Part shown: in pieces, positions 26,573 through 35,876 of the stretch
Numbering within the stretch: position 1 is the stretch's first letter
Layout of the letters: every line of letters begins with the position of its first letter
Origin: DATJPY01 sp035506135
GTDB lineage: Bacteria; Myxococcota_A; UBA9160; PR03
NCBI GenBank assembly: GCA_035506135.1
Contig: DATJPY010000067.1
Location: 1 to 64,000 of the forward strand
Direction: 5' to 3'
DNA length: 64,000 nucleotides
Notes under the pieces: generated by a model
Seen by the model: only the letters and a program-made list of their open reading frames with translations
Database searches by the model: none
What the model was told of the DNA's origin: nothing
Made by a program: the position numbers and the translations under genes

Positions 26573-27322
26573 GTGCCGAGGGTCGGCCTCTTCATCCCCT
26601 GCTACGTCGATCAGCTCGCTCCCGGGGTGGGCGTCGCCACGGTGGACGTGCTCGAGCGCGCAGGGTGCGAGGTCGACTACGACCCGGACCAGACCTGCTG
26701 CGGGCAGCCCTTCCTGAACCTGGGGCTCGCCGACGAGGCCGCCCGCCTCGCGCGCCGCCACCTCGAGCGCTTCGCCCGCCATGACGCCGTCGTGTGTCCA
26801 TCGGCGAGCTGCGTCGCGACGGTGCGACGCCACTACGGGGCGCTCGAGGTCGGGGAGGACGACGCGGGCCGGCGCACCCGCGCTCGCACGTTCGAGCTCT
26901 CCGAGTACCTGGTCGACGTGCTGGGCCGCATCGACCTCGCCGCTCGCTTCCCCCACCGCGTGGCGCTGCTCCCGAGCTGTCACGGGCTGCGCGAGCTCGG
27001 CCTCGGCCGGCCGAGCGAGGCGGTGGGCGGGCCGCCGCAGATCGGCGCCACCGAGCGGCTGCTGCGCGCGGTCGAGGGCCTGGAGCTCGTCTTCGCGTCG
27101 CGGCCCGACGAGTGCTGCGGCTTCGGCGGCGCCTTCTCGGTCGAGTTCCCCGAGGTCTCGGGGCGGATCGGGCGCGCCCGCCTCGCCGATCTCGCCGCCA
27201 CCGGCGCCGCGTACGTCACCGCCACCGACGCGGGCTGTCTGCTGCACCTCGACGGGATCCGGCGGCGGCAGGGCAGGGGGCCCGAGGCGATCCACCTGGC
27301 GGAGATCCTGGCGAGTCGATGA
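26573..27322 (+). CDS. lutA: LutA-like (Fe-S)-binding oxidoreductase subunit
   Basis: This is a 249-residue protein with two CCG domains (DQTCCGQPF near residues 40-45 and DECCGFGGAFS near 180-188), plus CPSASC and LPSCHG. It is the LutA/YkgE subunit of the iron-sulfur L-lactate utilisation complex LutABC. In most genomes lutA, lutB and lutC are contiguous. Here an antisense nitronate monooxygenase gene separates lutA from lutBC. The TGA stop forms the left end of a 13-bp perfect palindrome. Confidence 0.9.
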   Translation: MPRVGLFIPCYVDQLAPGVGVATVDVLERAGCEVDYDPDQTCCGQPFLNLGLADEAARLARRHLERFARHDAVVCPSASCVATVRRHYGALEVGEDDAGRRTRARTFELSEYLVDVLGRIDLAARFPHRVALLPSCHGLRELGLGRPSEAVGGPPQIGATERLLRAVEGLELVFASRPDECCGFGGAFSVEFPEVSGRIGRARLADLAATGAAYVTATDAGCLLHLDGIRRRQGRGPEAIHLAEILASR

Positions 27323-27349
27323 CCCGGTCCGCAGGCGCGGACCGGGTCA
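27320..27349. terminator. Bidirectional hairpin containing both stop codons
   Basis: A perfect 13-bp stem (TGACCCGGTCCGC and its complement) encloses a four-base loop AGGC. The first three bases are the TGA of lutA, and the last three, read on the other strand, are the TGA of the convergent nitronate monooxygenase gene. There is no T-run, so termination may depend on hairpin strength alone, or it may mainly protect mRNA ends. Confidence 0.8.
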
Positions 27350-28297
27350 GGGCGCGGCGGGGTAGCGGGCGTGGAGTCGCTCGAGCACCGCGAGGCACTC
27401 CGAAGCCGTCTCCCGCAGGATCTCGGCCACCGGCCGCACCGCGTCGATGCGCCCCGCCACCTGTCCCGCGAGCGCGATGCTCGCCTCCATGTCGCCGCCG
27501 AAGTAGAGCTTCATCACGCGCTCGCGATCGCCGAACTCGCTCATCGCGTTGTGCTCGGCGTGCTCGAGCGACTCGGAGCGCGCCGTGCGCAGCGCGCGCA
27601 GGCCCGGCCCGAAGCGGCGGTTCAGGAAGATGGTGTCGGTCTCGGCGGCCGCGACGATCGCGCGCTTCCAGTTCTCGTGGACCGGCGACTCCCGCGACGA
27701 GACCATGCGGGTGCCCATCTGGATGCCCTCTGCGCCGAGCGCGAACGCCGCGGCCATGGTGGCGCCGTCGAGCATGCCGCCCGCCGCGACGATCGGGACC
27801 GAGACCCGGGAGGCCACGAGCGGCAGCAGCACCAGGCTCGACACGTCGCGCGGGTTCTTGAAGCCGCCGCCCTCGCCGCCCTCGACCACCAGGCCGTCGA
27901 CGCCGGCGGCCACCGCCTTCAGCGCGCCGCGCAGCGTCGGCACCACGTGGAAGACGATGAGGCCCGCGGCCTTCAGCGACGCGGTGTAGCGCGTCGGGTC
28001 GCCCGCGGAGGTGGTGACGAACCGGACGCCCTGCCCGGCGACGAAGTCGACGATGTTCGGGTCGCGCACGAAGGCCTGCGCGATGTTGACGCCGAACGGC
28101 TTGTCGGTGAGATCGCGCATCTTGCGGATCTCGTCCTTCACCGCGTCCAGCTCGCCCGAGGAGGTCTCGATGATGCCGAGGCCGCCCGCGTTCGAAACGG
28201 CCGACGCGAGCTGAGCGCGCGCGATCCAACCCATCGGAGCCTGGATGATCGGGAGCTCGACGCCGAGCAGCTCGGTGACTCGGTTCGCGAATCGCAT
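27347..28297 (-). CDS. Nitronate monooxygenase / FabK-like flavoprotein
   Basis: This is a 316-residue FMN-dependent TIM barrel of the NMO (2-nitropropane dioxygenase) class. It has ELPIIQAPMGWIARAQLASAVSNAGGLG, then VEGGEGGGFKNP, VPIVAAGGMLDG, and the FMN-phosphate segment GAEGIQMGTRMVSSRES. Relatives oxidise nitronates or act as enoyl-ACP reductase FabK, and sequence alone does not decide. ATG at 28297 is favoured: a TAGGAT hexamer ends seven bases before it and AGGA is eight bases before it. ATG at 28306 lies inside that hexamer. The gene is antisense between lutA and lutB. Confidence 0.88.
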   Translation of the reverse strand: MRFANRVTELLGVELPIIQAPMGWIARAQLASAVSNAGGLGIIETSSGELDAVKDEIRKMRDLTDKPFGVNIAQAFVRDPNIVDFVAGQGVRFVTTSAGDPTRYTASLKAAGLIVFHVVPTLRGALKAVAAGVDGLVVEGGEGGGFKNPRDVSSLVLLPLVASRVSVPIVAAGGMLDGATMAAAFALGAEGIQMGTRMVSSRESPVHENWKRAIVAAAETDTIFLNRRFGPGLRALRTARSESLEHAEHNAMSEFGDRERVMKLYFGGDMEASIALAGQVAGRIDAVRPVAEILRETASECLAVLERLHARYPAAP

Positions 28298-28304
28298 TCG
28301 CGCC

Positions 28305-28314
28305 ATCCTATCAT
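28305..28314. promoter_or_regulatory. Overlapping divergent -10 hexamers of NMO and lutB
   Basis: The two divergent start codons are only 25 bases apart. On the minus strand TAGGAT (28310-28305) ends seven bases before the NMO ATG. On the plus strand TATCAT (28309-28314) ends eight bases before the lutB GTG. The hexamers share two base pairs, so polymerase bound at one should exclude the other. Confidence 0.55.
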
Positions 28315-28322
28315 GCCGCCCC

Positions 28323-29684
28323 GTGGTGCTCCCGCTCGACCTGCAGGCGCGCGCCGTACTGCCCGACGACGAGGCCGTGGCCCGCCACGATGCGTCGGTC
28401 TGGGCGCTCCGCCGGAAGCGCGACGCGGCCGCCGCCGCGGTCCCCGACTTCGAGGCGCTGCGGGAGCGAGCCGCCGCGATCAAGGACCACGCGCTCGATC
28501 ACCTCGACGTGTACCTCGAGCGCTTCGAGGCGCGCGCCCGCGAGGCCGGCGCCGTGGTGCACTGGGCCGAGGACGCGGCGGCCCTGCGCGGGATCGCATC
28601 ACGCCTGCTCGCCGAGCGCCGGGTGGAGCGCGTCGTGAAGAGCAAGTCGATGCTGACCGAGGAGTGCGCGCTCAATCCGCACCTCGAGGCGCGCGGCATC
28701 GAGGTGGTGGACACCGACCTCGGCGAGCGCATCGTGCAGCTCGGGGGGGAGCCCCCGTCGCACCTGATCGTGCCCGCCATCCACAGGACGCGCGCGGAGA
28801 TCGGCGCGCTGTTCCACCACCGGATGGGGAGCCCGGAGGGAGAGACCGACCCGGAGCGGCTCATGGCGCACGCGCGCGGCGACCTTCGCCGGCGCTTCCT
28901 CCGCGCGCAGGCGGGGATCACCGGCGTCAACTTCGCGGTCGCCGAGACGGGCTCGCTCGTGATCGTCACGAACGAGGGCAACGCGGACCTCGGTACCAGC
29001 CTGCCGCCGCTCCACGTGGCCTGCGTCGGGATCGAGAAGCTCGTGCCGACGCTCGACGATGCGGCGGTGCTGCTGCGGCTCCTGGCGCGCAGCGCCACCG
29101 GGCAGGCGGCGAGCGCCTACACCAGCGTGCTCACCGGGCCGCGCCCGGGCGGCGAGCTGCACGTGATCCTGGTCGACAACGGGCGGAGCCGGCTCCTCGC
29201 GAGCCCGGGCCACCGCCGGGCGCTGCGCTGCATCCGCTGCGGTGCCTGCCTCAACACGTGTCCGGTGTACCGGCGCGCGGGCGGGCACGCCTACGGCGGC
29301 GCGGTGGGCGGGCCGATCGGCTCGGTGCTCGCGCCGCTGCGCGAGGCGAGCGCGCTCCCGTACGCGTCGTCGCTGTGCGGGAGCTGCACCGCCGTGTGCC
29401 CCGTGCGCATCGATCTCCACGAGCAGCTCCTGGCGTGGCGCCGTGAGGCGCCCGCGGCGCCGCCCGGCCTGCTGCACGGCGCGCGCGTGGCGGCGGCGCT
29501 GATGGAGCGGCCGCGGCTCTATCGCGCGGCCGGCCGTGCCGCGCGCCTCCTCTGGCCGCTCCTGCGCCGCGCTGGCCGGCGCGGGCCCGCGGCGGCGTGG
29601 CTGCGCGCCCGCGAGCTGCCTCCCCACCCGGGCGCGCGCTTCGGGGCGCTCTTCGCCCGGCGCGCGCGCGAGGGGCGCCGGTGA
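28323..29684 (+). CDS. lutB: LutB-like iron-sulfur protein
   Basis: This is a 453-residue LutB/YkgF subunit of the lactate utilisation complex. The N-terminal LUD domain (VVKSKSMLTEECALNPHLE, VAETGSLVIVTNEGN) is followed by two [4Fe-4S] ferredoxin motifs, CIRCGACLNTCPVY (about 302-315) and CGSCTAVCPVRI (about 352-363). The helical C-terminus is long and Arg-rich. GTG at 28323 or 28326 is the start. A TATCAT hexamer eight bases upstream suggests a nearly leaderless transcript. The end overlaps lutC as GTGA. Confidence 0.92.
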   Translation: MVLPLDLQARAVLPDDEAVARHDASVWALRRKRDAAAAAVPDFEALRERAAAIKDHALDHLDVYLERFEARAREAGAVVHWAEDAAALRGIASRLLAERRVERVVKSKSMLTEECALNPHLEARGIEVVDTDLGERIVQLGGEPPSHLIVPAIHRTRAEIGALFHHRMGSPEGETDPERLMAHARGDLRRRFLRAQAGITGVNFAVAETGSLVIVTNEGNADLGTSLPPLHVACVGIEKLVPTLDDAAVLLRLLARSATGQAASAYTSVLTGPRPGGELHVILVDNGRSRLLASPGHRRALRCIRCGACLNTCPVYRRAGGHAYGGAVGGPIGSVLAPLREASALPYASSLCGSCTAVCPVRIDLHEQLLAWRREAPAAPPGLLHGARVAAALMERPRLYRAAGRAARLLWPLLRRAGRRGPAAAWLRARELPPHPGARFGALFARRAREGRR

Positions 29685-30292
29685 CCGGACGCGAGCGGGT
29701 GCTGGACGCGGTGCGGAGCGCCGTACGCCATTCGGTGTCGATGCCTGGCGCCCATCCGGCCCCCGCGCTCGACGGGAGCTTCCCGACGTTCGCCGCGCGC
29801 CTCGCCGAGGCCGGCGGCGAGGCGCACGGCCCATTCGCGCCCGACGCGCTCGGCGCCGCCGTGCTCGCGCACGCGCGCACGTGGAGCGCCGGTGGTCGCA
29901 TCGTCGTCGAGCCCGACGCCGCACCGCTCCTCGGCCCCGGCGGCTACGAGGTGGCCGCGCCGGGCGCGCGGCCGCACGACTTCACGGACGTCGGGGTGGC
30001 CATCGCGCGGGGCGCGGTCGCCGCGGCCGAGAGCGGCTCCGTCGCGCTGACCGGGCGCGAGGCGCCTGACCGCGCGCTCCTGTTCCTCGCCGAGCGCGTG
30101 ATCCTGCTGCTCGACGCGGCCCGCATCGCGGGCGACCTCGGGAGCGCCTTCCGGGCGCTGGCGCCGGACGCGCTGCGCTTCCATCATCTGACCTGGATCA
30201 GCGGTCCCTCGAAGACGGCCGACATCGAGCAGACGCTGGTGCACGGCGCGCACGGACCGCGCGCGCTGGCTGTGTTCGCGTGGCGCGCCTGA
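29681..30292 (+). CDS. lutC: LutC-like LUD-domain protein
   Basis: This is a 203-residue LUD-fold protein completing LutABC. It has the conserved AIARGAVAAAESGSVAL and the C-terminal TWISGPSKTADIEQTLVHGAHGPRAL, the YkgG/LutC signature. It is coupled to lutB by GTGA. The complex oxidises L-lactate to pyruvate at the membrane or cytoplasm in Bacillus and others; substrate here is inferred from family only. Confidence 0.92.
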   Translation: MTGRERVLDAVRSAVRHSVSMPGAHPAPALDGSFPTFAARLAEAGGEAHGPFAPDALGAAVLAHARTWSAGGRIVVEPDAAPLLGPGGYEVAAPGARPHDFTDVGVAIARGAVAAAESGSVALTGREAPDRALLFLAERVILLLDAARIAGDLGSAFRALAPDALRFHHLTWISGPSKTADIEQTLVHGAHGPRALAVFAWRA

Positions 30293-30332
30293 TCGGGCCC
30301 GATGTGGCCGGAGCGGAGGGGGATCCATCTCG

Positions 30333-31792
30333 ATGCGTCTGTTCGTGCGGGCGGCTCTCGCCGTGGTCGCCTTGCTCGCGGTTGGGCTCGTCCTGCTGCT
30401 CGCGCGCGCTCTCGCGCTGCCGAGCCGCCAGCTCCGCGTCGAGCCCGCCCCCCGGCTCGCAGTCGACGCGCCGGCCGCGGCCGGGCGTCTGGCGCGCGCG
30501 ATCCAGTTCCCGACCGTCTCCCACCAGGACCCGGCCGAGGACGATCCCGCCGCCCTCGTCGGGCTCCAGCAGTGGCTCGAGGCGACCTATCCCGCCATGC
30601 ACGCCGCGCTCTCGCGCGAGCGCCTCGACGGCGGAGCGCTCCTCTACACGTGGGAGGGTCGGCGCGCGGATCTCGAGCCGGTCCTGCTGCTGGCGCACCA
30701 GGACGTGGTGCCCGCCGATGCCGCCGGCTGGACCCATCCGCCCTTCGCCGGGGAGATCGCCGACGGCTTCGTCTGGGGTCGCGGCGCGGTCGACGACAAG
30801 GGGCCGCTGATTGCGATCTGCGAGGCGGTGGAGGGCCTCGCCGCGCGCGGCTTCGCACCGGAACGCGGCGTGCTGCTCGCATTCGGCCAGGACGAGGAGG
30901 TCGGAGGCGACGCGGGGGCTCATCGCCTGGCGGAGCGGCTGGCGTCGCGCGGGGTGCACGCGCGGTTCGCGATCGACGAGGGCATGGGCGTGATGGCGAA
31001 CGGCGTGATCCCCGGGGTCGCGCGGCCCGTCGCCGGCATCGCCATCGCCGAGAAGGGCTACCTGACGCTCGATCTGCGCGTGGCGAGCGAGGGGGGGCAC
31101 TCCTCGACGCCGCCGCGCCACACGGCGGCCGGCATCGTCGCCAGCGCCGTGACGAAGCTCGAGGGCGATCCCATGCCGGCGCGCCTGGGCGACGTGGCGG
31201 GCGGCTTCCTGGGGTATCTGGCGCCCGAGCTGCCGATCTGGATGCGCGTCCCGCTCGCCAACGCCAACCTGTTCGTCCCCATCCTCGCCCCGCGCCTCTC
31301 GGAGGAGCCGGCGCTGAACGCGCTCCTGCGCACCACCACCGCGGCAACCATGCTCTCCGGCAGCGCCAAGGACAACGTGCTGCCGACGCGGGCGAGCGCC
31401 GCGGTGAACTTCCGAATCGCGCCTGGCGACAGCGTCGCGGCGGTGGTCGAGCACGCGCGGAGCGCCATCGGCGATCCGCGCGTGGAGATCGTCGTGGAGC
31501 CCAGCGCGCGCGAGCCGAGCGCCGTCTCGCCCATCGACGGCGAGTTCGCGCTCGTGCAGCGCAGCATCGGCGAGATCTTTCCGGACGCCATCGTGGTGCC
31601 GATGCTCACGCTCGGCGGGACCGACGCGCGCTACTACGCCGACGTCTCGACGCACCTGTATCGCTTCGCGCCGTTCGTCGCCGGGCCGTCGGAGCTGAAG
31701 CGCATCCACGGCATCGACGAGCGCGCAGCCGTGGACGGCTTCGCCGACGCGGTCCGCTTCTACACGCAGCTCATCGAGAACGCGAGCGCGCC

Positions 31793-31796
<4 letters not shown>
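30333..31796 (+). CDS. M20 family metallopeptidase, PM20D1-like, membrane-anchored
   Basis: This is a 487-residue protein with an N-terminal hydrophobic anchor (residues 6-28) and an M20 di-zinc hydrolase. Zinc ligands are visible in LLLAHQDVVPAD (His), WGRGAVDDKG (Asp) and AFGQDEEVGGD (catalytic and bridging Glu). The inserted lid domain has EGGHSSTPP, and the C-terminal metal His is in KRIHGIDERAAV. The closest family is PM20D1/CPG70-like, which hydrolyses or forms N-acyl amino acids; this reaction is an inference. It shares the CTAG stop with the convergent methyltransferase. Confidence 0.9.
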
Positions 31797-32578
<782 letters not shown>

Positions 32579-32627
32579 TCCGATTGCTCCCTCGGGCGCG
32601 GGCGCCGCCTTCCGCCATACTGAGCAA

Positions 32628-32643
32628 TATGATACTATTATCA
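32628..32643. promoter_or_regulatory. AT-rich divergent promoter with TGATA-N4-TATCA operator
   Basis: An AT-rich island in the 89-bp gap contains the inverted repeat TGATACTATTATCA (32630-32643). It overlaps a TATGAT -10-like hexamer for marR (32628-32633). On the other strand TTGATA-like and CAGTAT-like hexamers face the methyltransferase gene. A small dyad over both promoters is the usual MarR arrangement, and suggests repression of both genes until a ligand binds. Confidence 0.6.
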
Positions 32644-32667
32644 AAAGTTAAGTAAAGTGGAGCGAGC

Positions 32668-33114
32668 GTGTCCCGACCCGACGCCCTCTATCCCGCCATC
32701 GAGGCGCTCCAGCGCCTGGCCGAGCTGTTCGAGCGGCGCCGCCAGCAGCTCGGCCGCGCGGCGGGTCTCTCGGACGCCCAGTGGCGCGTGCTCGAGGAGA
32801 TCGGCCGGGAACGCTTCATGCCCTCGCTCTTCGCGCGCAGCCGGGCGACGCACGCCGCCGCCGTCTCGCGCACGCTGCGTCAGCTCCAGGACGACGGCCT
32901 GGTGGCGGCGGCCCTCTCGCCGCAGGACGGCCGCAGGCGCCAGTACCGGCTCACGACCCGCGGGCGGCAGCGGCTCGAGCGGCTCCGGCGCGAGCGGCTG
33001 CGCGCCATCCGGGCGGTCTGGGGCGGCTTCGCGGCCGACGAGCTCGAGCGCTTCACCGCGTTCAGCGGCCGGCTGGCCGACCGGCTCGAGCGCTACGCGC
33101 GAAGCTCCCGCTAG
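32668..33114 (+). CDS. MarR-family transcriptional regulator
   Basis: This is a 148-residue winged-helix dimer. It has GLSDAQWRVLEEIGRE, the recognition helix HAAAVSRTLRQLQDDGLV, and wing LSPQDGRRRQYRLTTRGRQRLERL. It starts with GTG at 32668 with GGAG six bases upstream. It is divergent from the methyltransferase, with a dyad in between that probably serves both. Its TAG stop shares CTAG with the AsnRS gene. Confidence 0.93.
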   Translation: MSRPDALYPAIEALQRLAELFERRRQQLGRAAGLSDAQWRVLEEIGRERFMPSLFARSRATHAAAVSRTLRQLQDDGLVAAALSPQDGRRRQYRLTTRGRQRLERLRRERLRAIRAVWGGFAADELERFTAFSGRLADRLERYARSSR

Positions 33115-34505
33115 AACTCCGCGGAGCCCGGCGTGCGCGGGAAGGGAATCACGTCGCGGATGTTGGCGATCCCGGTGGCGAACAGCAGCAGGCGCTCGAA
33201 GCCCAGCCCGAACCCCGCGTGGGGCACCGATCCGTGTCGGCGCAGGTCGAGGTACCACCAGTAGGTCCGCGGGTCGAGGCCGGCCTCCGCGATGCGACGC
33301 TCGAGGACGTCGCCGCGGTGCTCGCGCTGCGAGCCGCCGATCATCTCCCCGACGCGCGGCACCAGCACGTCCATCGCGCGCACCGTGCGCTCGTCGTCGT
33401 TGAGGTACATGTAGAACGCCTTGATCTCGCGCGGGTAGTCGGTGACCACCAGGGGCCGCCCGACGTGCTCCTCGGTGAGCCAGCGCTCGTGCTCGCTCTG
33501 GAGGTCGGCCCCCCAGCGGACCGGGAACTCGAAGCGCTTCGAGCTCGCCTCCAGCGCGCGGATCGCGTCGGCGTAGGAGAGCCGCTCGAAGGGCGTCGCC
33601 GCCACGTGCTCGAGCGCCGCGACGACGCCCTTCTCGACGCGGTCGTCGAAGAAGCGGAGCTCCTCGCCGCAGCGCGCGAGCAGCTCGTCGATCACCTGGC
33701 GCAGGAACTCCTCGGCGAGGTCGGCGTCGCCGGCCAGGTCCAGGAAGGCGACCTCCGGCTCGACCATCCAGAACTCGGCGAGGTGCCGGCTCGTGTTCGA
33801 GTTCTCGGCGCGGAAGGTGGGGCCGAAGGTGTAGACGCGCGAGAGGGCGAGCGCGCCGATCTCGGCCTCGAGCTGGCCCGACACCGTGAGATAGGTCGGC
33901 CGGCCGAAGAAGTCCTGCCCGAAGTCCACCGCACCCTCGCGCGTGCGCGGCGGGGCGCCGGGGTCGAGCGTGCTGACCCGGAACTGCGCGCCCGCGCCCT
34001 CCGCGTCGGAGGTGGTGATCACCGGGGCGTGCAGCTCGAGGAAGCCGCGCTCGTCGAAGAAGCGGCGGATCGCGCGCGCGGCCGCGTGGCGCACGCGGGC
34101 GACTGCGCCGAGCGTGTTCGAGCGCAGGCGCAGGTGCCCGAGCGTGCGCAGGAACTCGAGCGTGTGGCGCTTCTTCTGGAGCGGGTAGTCGTCGCCGACG
34201 CCGCCGATCGGCTCGACGCGCGCGGCGCGGATCTCGAAGCGCTGGCCGGCGCCCGGCGAGGCCACCAGCTCGCCGGCCGCGCGGATGGCGCAGCCGGTGC
34301 GCAGCGGCAGGACCTCGCTCTCGTAGTTCGCGAGCCCGGGCTCGGCCACCACTTGGATTCCGGAAAGGCACGAGCCGTCCGTCACCTCGAGGAACGAGAC
34401 GCCCTTGGCGTGTCGCGCCGTCTTGAGCCAACCCTGCACGGCGACGGCCCCGCCGGGCGCCTCGCGCGCGAGCAACTCGGCGACGCGGCTCGGGGCGACG
34501 GTCAA
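33111..34505 (-). CDS. asnS: Asparaginyl-tRNA synthetase
   Basis: This is a 464-residue class IIb aminoacyl-tRNA synthetase. It has an N-terminal OB-fold anticodon-binding domain (VAVQGWLKTARHAKGVSFLEVTDGS), motif 2 region (TFGPTFRAENSNTSRHLAEFWMVEPE) and motif 3 (GFGLGFERLLLFATGIANIRDVIPFPRTPGSAEF). The NIRDVIPFPR end and SNTSRHL distinguish AsnRS from AspRS. It begins with TTG at 34505, overlapping the aminotransferase stop as TTGA. The organism therefore charges tRNA-Asn directly. Confidence 0.95.
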   Translation of the reverse strand: MTVAPSRVAELLAREAPGGAVAVQGWLKTARHAKGVSFLEVTDGSCLSGIQVVAEPGLANYESEVLPLRTGCAIRAAGELVASPGAGQRFEIRAARVEPIGGVGDDYPLQKKRHTLEFLRTLGHLRLRSNTLGAVARVRHAAARAIRRFFDERGFLELHAPVITTSDAEGAGAQFRVSTLDPGAPPRTREGAVDFGQDFFGRPTYLTVSGQLEAEIGALALSRVYTFGPTFRAENSNTSRHLAEFWMVEPEVAFLDLAGDADLAEEFLRQVIDELLARCGEELRFFDDRVEKGVVAALEHVAATPFERLSYADAIRALEASSKRFEFPVRWGADLQSEHERWLTEEHVGRPLVVTDYPREIKAFYMYLNDDERTVRAMDVLVPRVGEMIGGSQREHRGDVLERRIAEAGLDPRTYWWYLDLRRHGSVPHAGFGLGFERLLLFATGIANIRDVIPFPRTPGSAEF

Positions 34506-35683
34506 CCGTCCGTCCCGGGGTCGGACGGCACGCCGACGCCGAGCCGCTTCGCGAGCAGGCGGGAGGCCTCCGCCACGCGCTCCGGCGGCAGCGCCGAGTA
34601 GCAGAGCCGCACCCAGCCGGCGTAGTCGGATCCGCTCGAGGCTCCCGGCGCGAGCACGACGCCGTCCTCGAACGCGTCCTCGAGAAAGCCCAGCATGCCG
34701 CGGTCGTCGAGGCGGTCGGCGACGTCGAGGAAGAGGAAGGTCGATCCCTCGGGCGGCGCGAGGCCGAGCACGCGGGCCGTGTCGTCGCCGGCGCGCCGGT
34801 AGAGCGCGCGCGTCTCGGCGACCCAGCCGTCGCCGTCGCGCAGCGCGACGAGCGCGGCGCGCTGCGAAGGCGTTGCGCAGCAGTAGGTCGAGTGCGTGTG
34901 GAGCTTTGCGGCCTCGGCGATCACCGCGGGCGGACCGGTCAGGTAGCCGGCCCGATAGCCCGCCATGCCGTAGGTCTTCGAGAACGAGTACGCGGTCACG
35001 GTGCGCTCGGGGGCGAAGCGCGCGAGCGAGGCGTGCGCGCCGCGGTAGACGATCTCCTCGTAGACCTCGTCGGCAATCAGCCAGACGTCCTGGCGCCGCG
35101 CCCACTCCGCGAGCGCGGCGAGCCACGCCTCCGGCAGCACGCGCCCGGTCGGATTCGAGGGCGTCGAGACGTAGAGGGCGACGGTGCGCGCGGTGCGGCG
35201 CGCGTCGAGAGCGGCGAGCGCGTCGTCGCACGAGAAGACGCGATCGAAGAACGGCACCTCGACCGGACGCGCGCGCCAGCTCTGCACGATGCCGCGGATG
35301 AGCGGCCAGAACGGAGCGAGGATCAAAACCTCGTCGCCGGGGTCGACCAGCGCGCCGACCGCGTTGGCGAGCCCGGCCGTCGCGCCGCCGGTGACGAGCA
35401 CCGAGTCGCGCTCGGCCGCGATCCGGTTTCGCGCGCGCAGCTTCTCGACGATCGCGTCGACCAGCTCGGGGATGCCCTGGGTCGCCGTGTAGCGGTTGAG
35501 GTCGGGGTGGACCGACTGCGCCAGGTCCTGCATCCGCGCGCCCGGGAACGGCTCGCGCCACGTGTCGCCCACGTGAAGGGGATAGACGGGCCCGCGGCGG
35601 GCGCGGATGCGGTCGCCGAGGGGCGAGTAGACCGCACCGGGCATGGCGGCGACCTCGGCGGCGGTGCGCGGCGGGCGGGGCAT
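34502..35683 (-). CDS. PLP-dependent aminotransferase, class I/II
   Basis: This is a 393-residue fold-type I aminotransferase. It has YTATQGIPELVDAIVEKL, the cofactor-loop VTGGATAGLANAVGAL, STPSNPTGRVLP, IADEVYEEIVYRG, the Lys-containing SFSKTYGMAGYRAGYL, and C-terminal GWVRLCYSALPPERV. It is of the aspartate-aminotransferase-like group; amino donor not decided. The ATG at 35683 follows a 7-bp inverted repeat. Coupling to asnS (TTGA) is interesting because aspartate metabolism feeds asparagine. Confidence 0.92.
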   Translation of the reverse strand: MPRPPRTAAEVAAMPGAVYSPLGDRIRARRGPVYPLHVGDTWREPFPGARMQDLAQSVHPDLNRYTATQGIPELVDAIVEKLRARNRIAAERDSVLVTGGATAGLANAVGALVDPGDEVLILAPFWPLIRGIVQSWRARPVEVPFFDRVFSCDDALAALDARRTARTVALYVSTPSNPTGRVLPEAWLAALAEWARRQDVWLIADEVYEEIVYRGAHASLARFAPERTVTAYSFSKTYGMAGYRAGYLTGPPAVIAEAAKLHTHSTYCCATPSQRAALVALRDGDGWVAETRALYRRAGDDTARVLGLAPPEGSTFLFLDVADRLDDRGMLGFLEDAFEDGVVLAPGASSGSDYAGWVRLCYSALPPERVAEASRLLAKRLGVGVPSDPGTDG

Positions 35684-35697
35684 CCGCGGGAAGGTAG

Positions 35698-35712
35698 CGG
35701 GCGGTCCGCCCG
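35698..35712. promoter_or_regulatory. Inverted repeat before the aminotransferase gene
   Basis: CGGGCGG-T-CCGCCCG is a perfect 7-bp dyad ending 15 bases upstream of the aminotransferase ATG (minus strand). It could be an operator for the aminotransferase-asnS unit or a leader hairpin. Confidence 0.35.
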
Positions 35713-35756
35713 GCGAGGCTCGAGGACACGGCGGCGCTGGTCGAAATCCGCCAGGT

Positions 35757-35773
35757 GGCGCAAGGCCTGCGCC
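35757..35773. promoter_or_regulatory. Candidate activator site upstream of the sigma-54 promoter
   Basis: GGCGCA-AGGCC-TGCGCC is a perfect 6-bp-arm dyad centred about 85 bases before the predicted sigma-54 start. That is a normal distance for the enhancer of an NtrC-type activator, and one such activator is encoded in the same operon. Confidence 0.4.
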
Positions 35774-35823
35774 GCATCGGGCGCTCCGACGGGCGCCGGA
35801 CGCGCGCTCGATCTTCCGCGCTG

Positions 35824-35838
35824 TGGCACGCGTCTTGC
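35824..35838 (+). promoter_or_regulatory. Sigma-54 (RpoN) -24/-12 promoter
   Basis: TGGCACG-CGTC-TTGC matches the sigma-54 consensus exactly, with ten bases between the GG and GC dinucleotides. Predicted transcription start is about 35850. It points at the wax ester synthase, histidine kinase and sigma-54 activator genes. Confidence 0.8.
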
Positions 35839-35876
35839 GACTCCTTGCGTCCGTTCTGCCGCAACAAGGAGACCCG

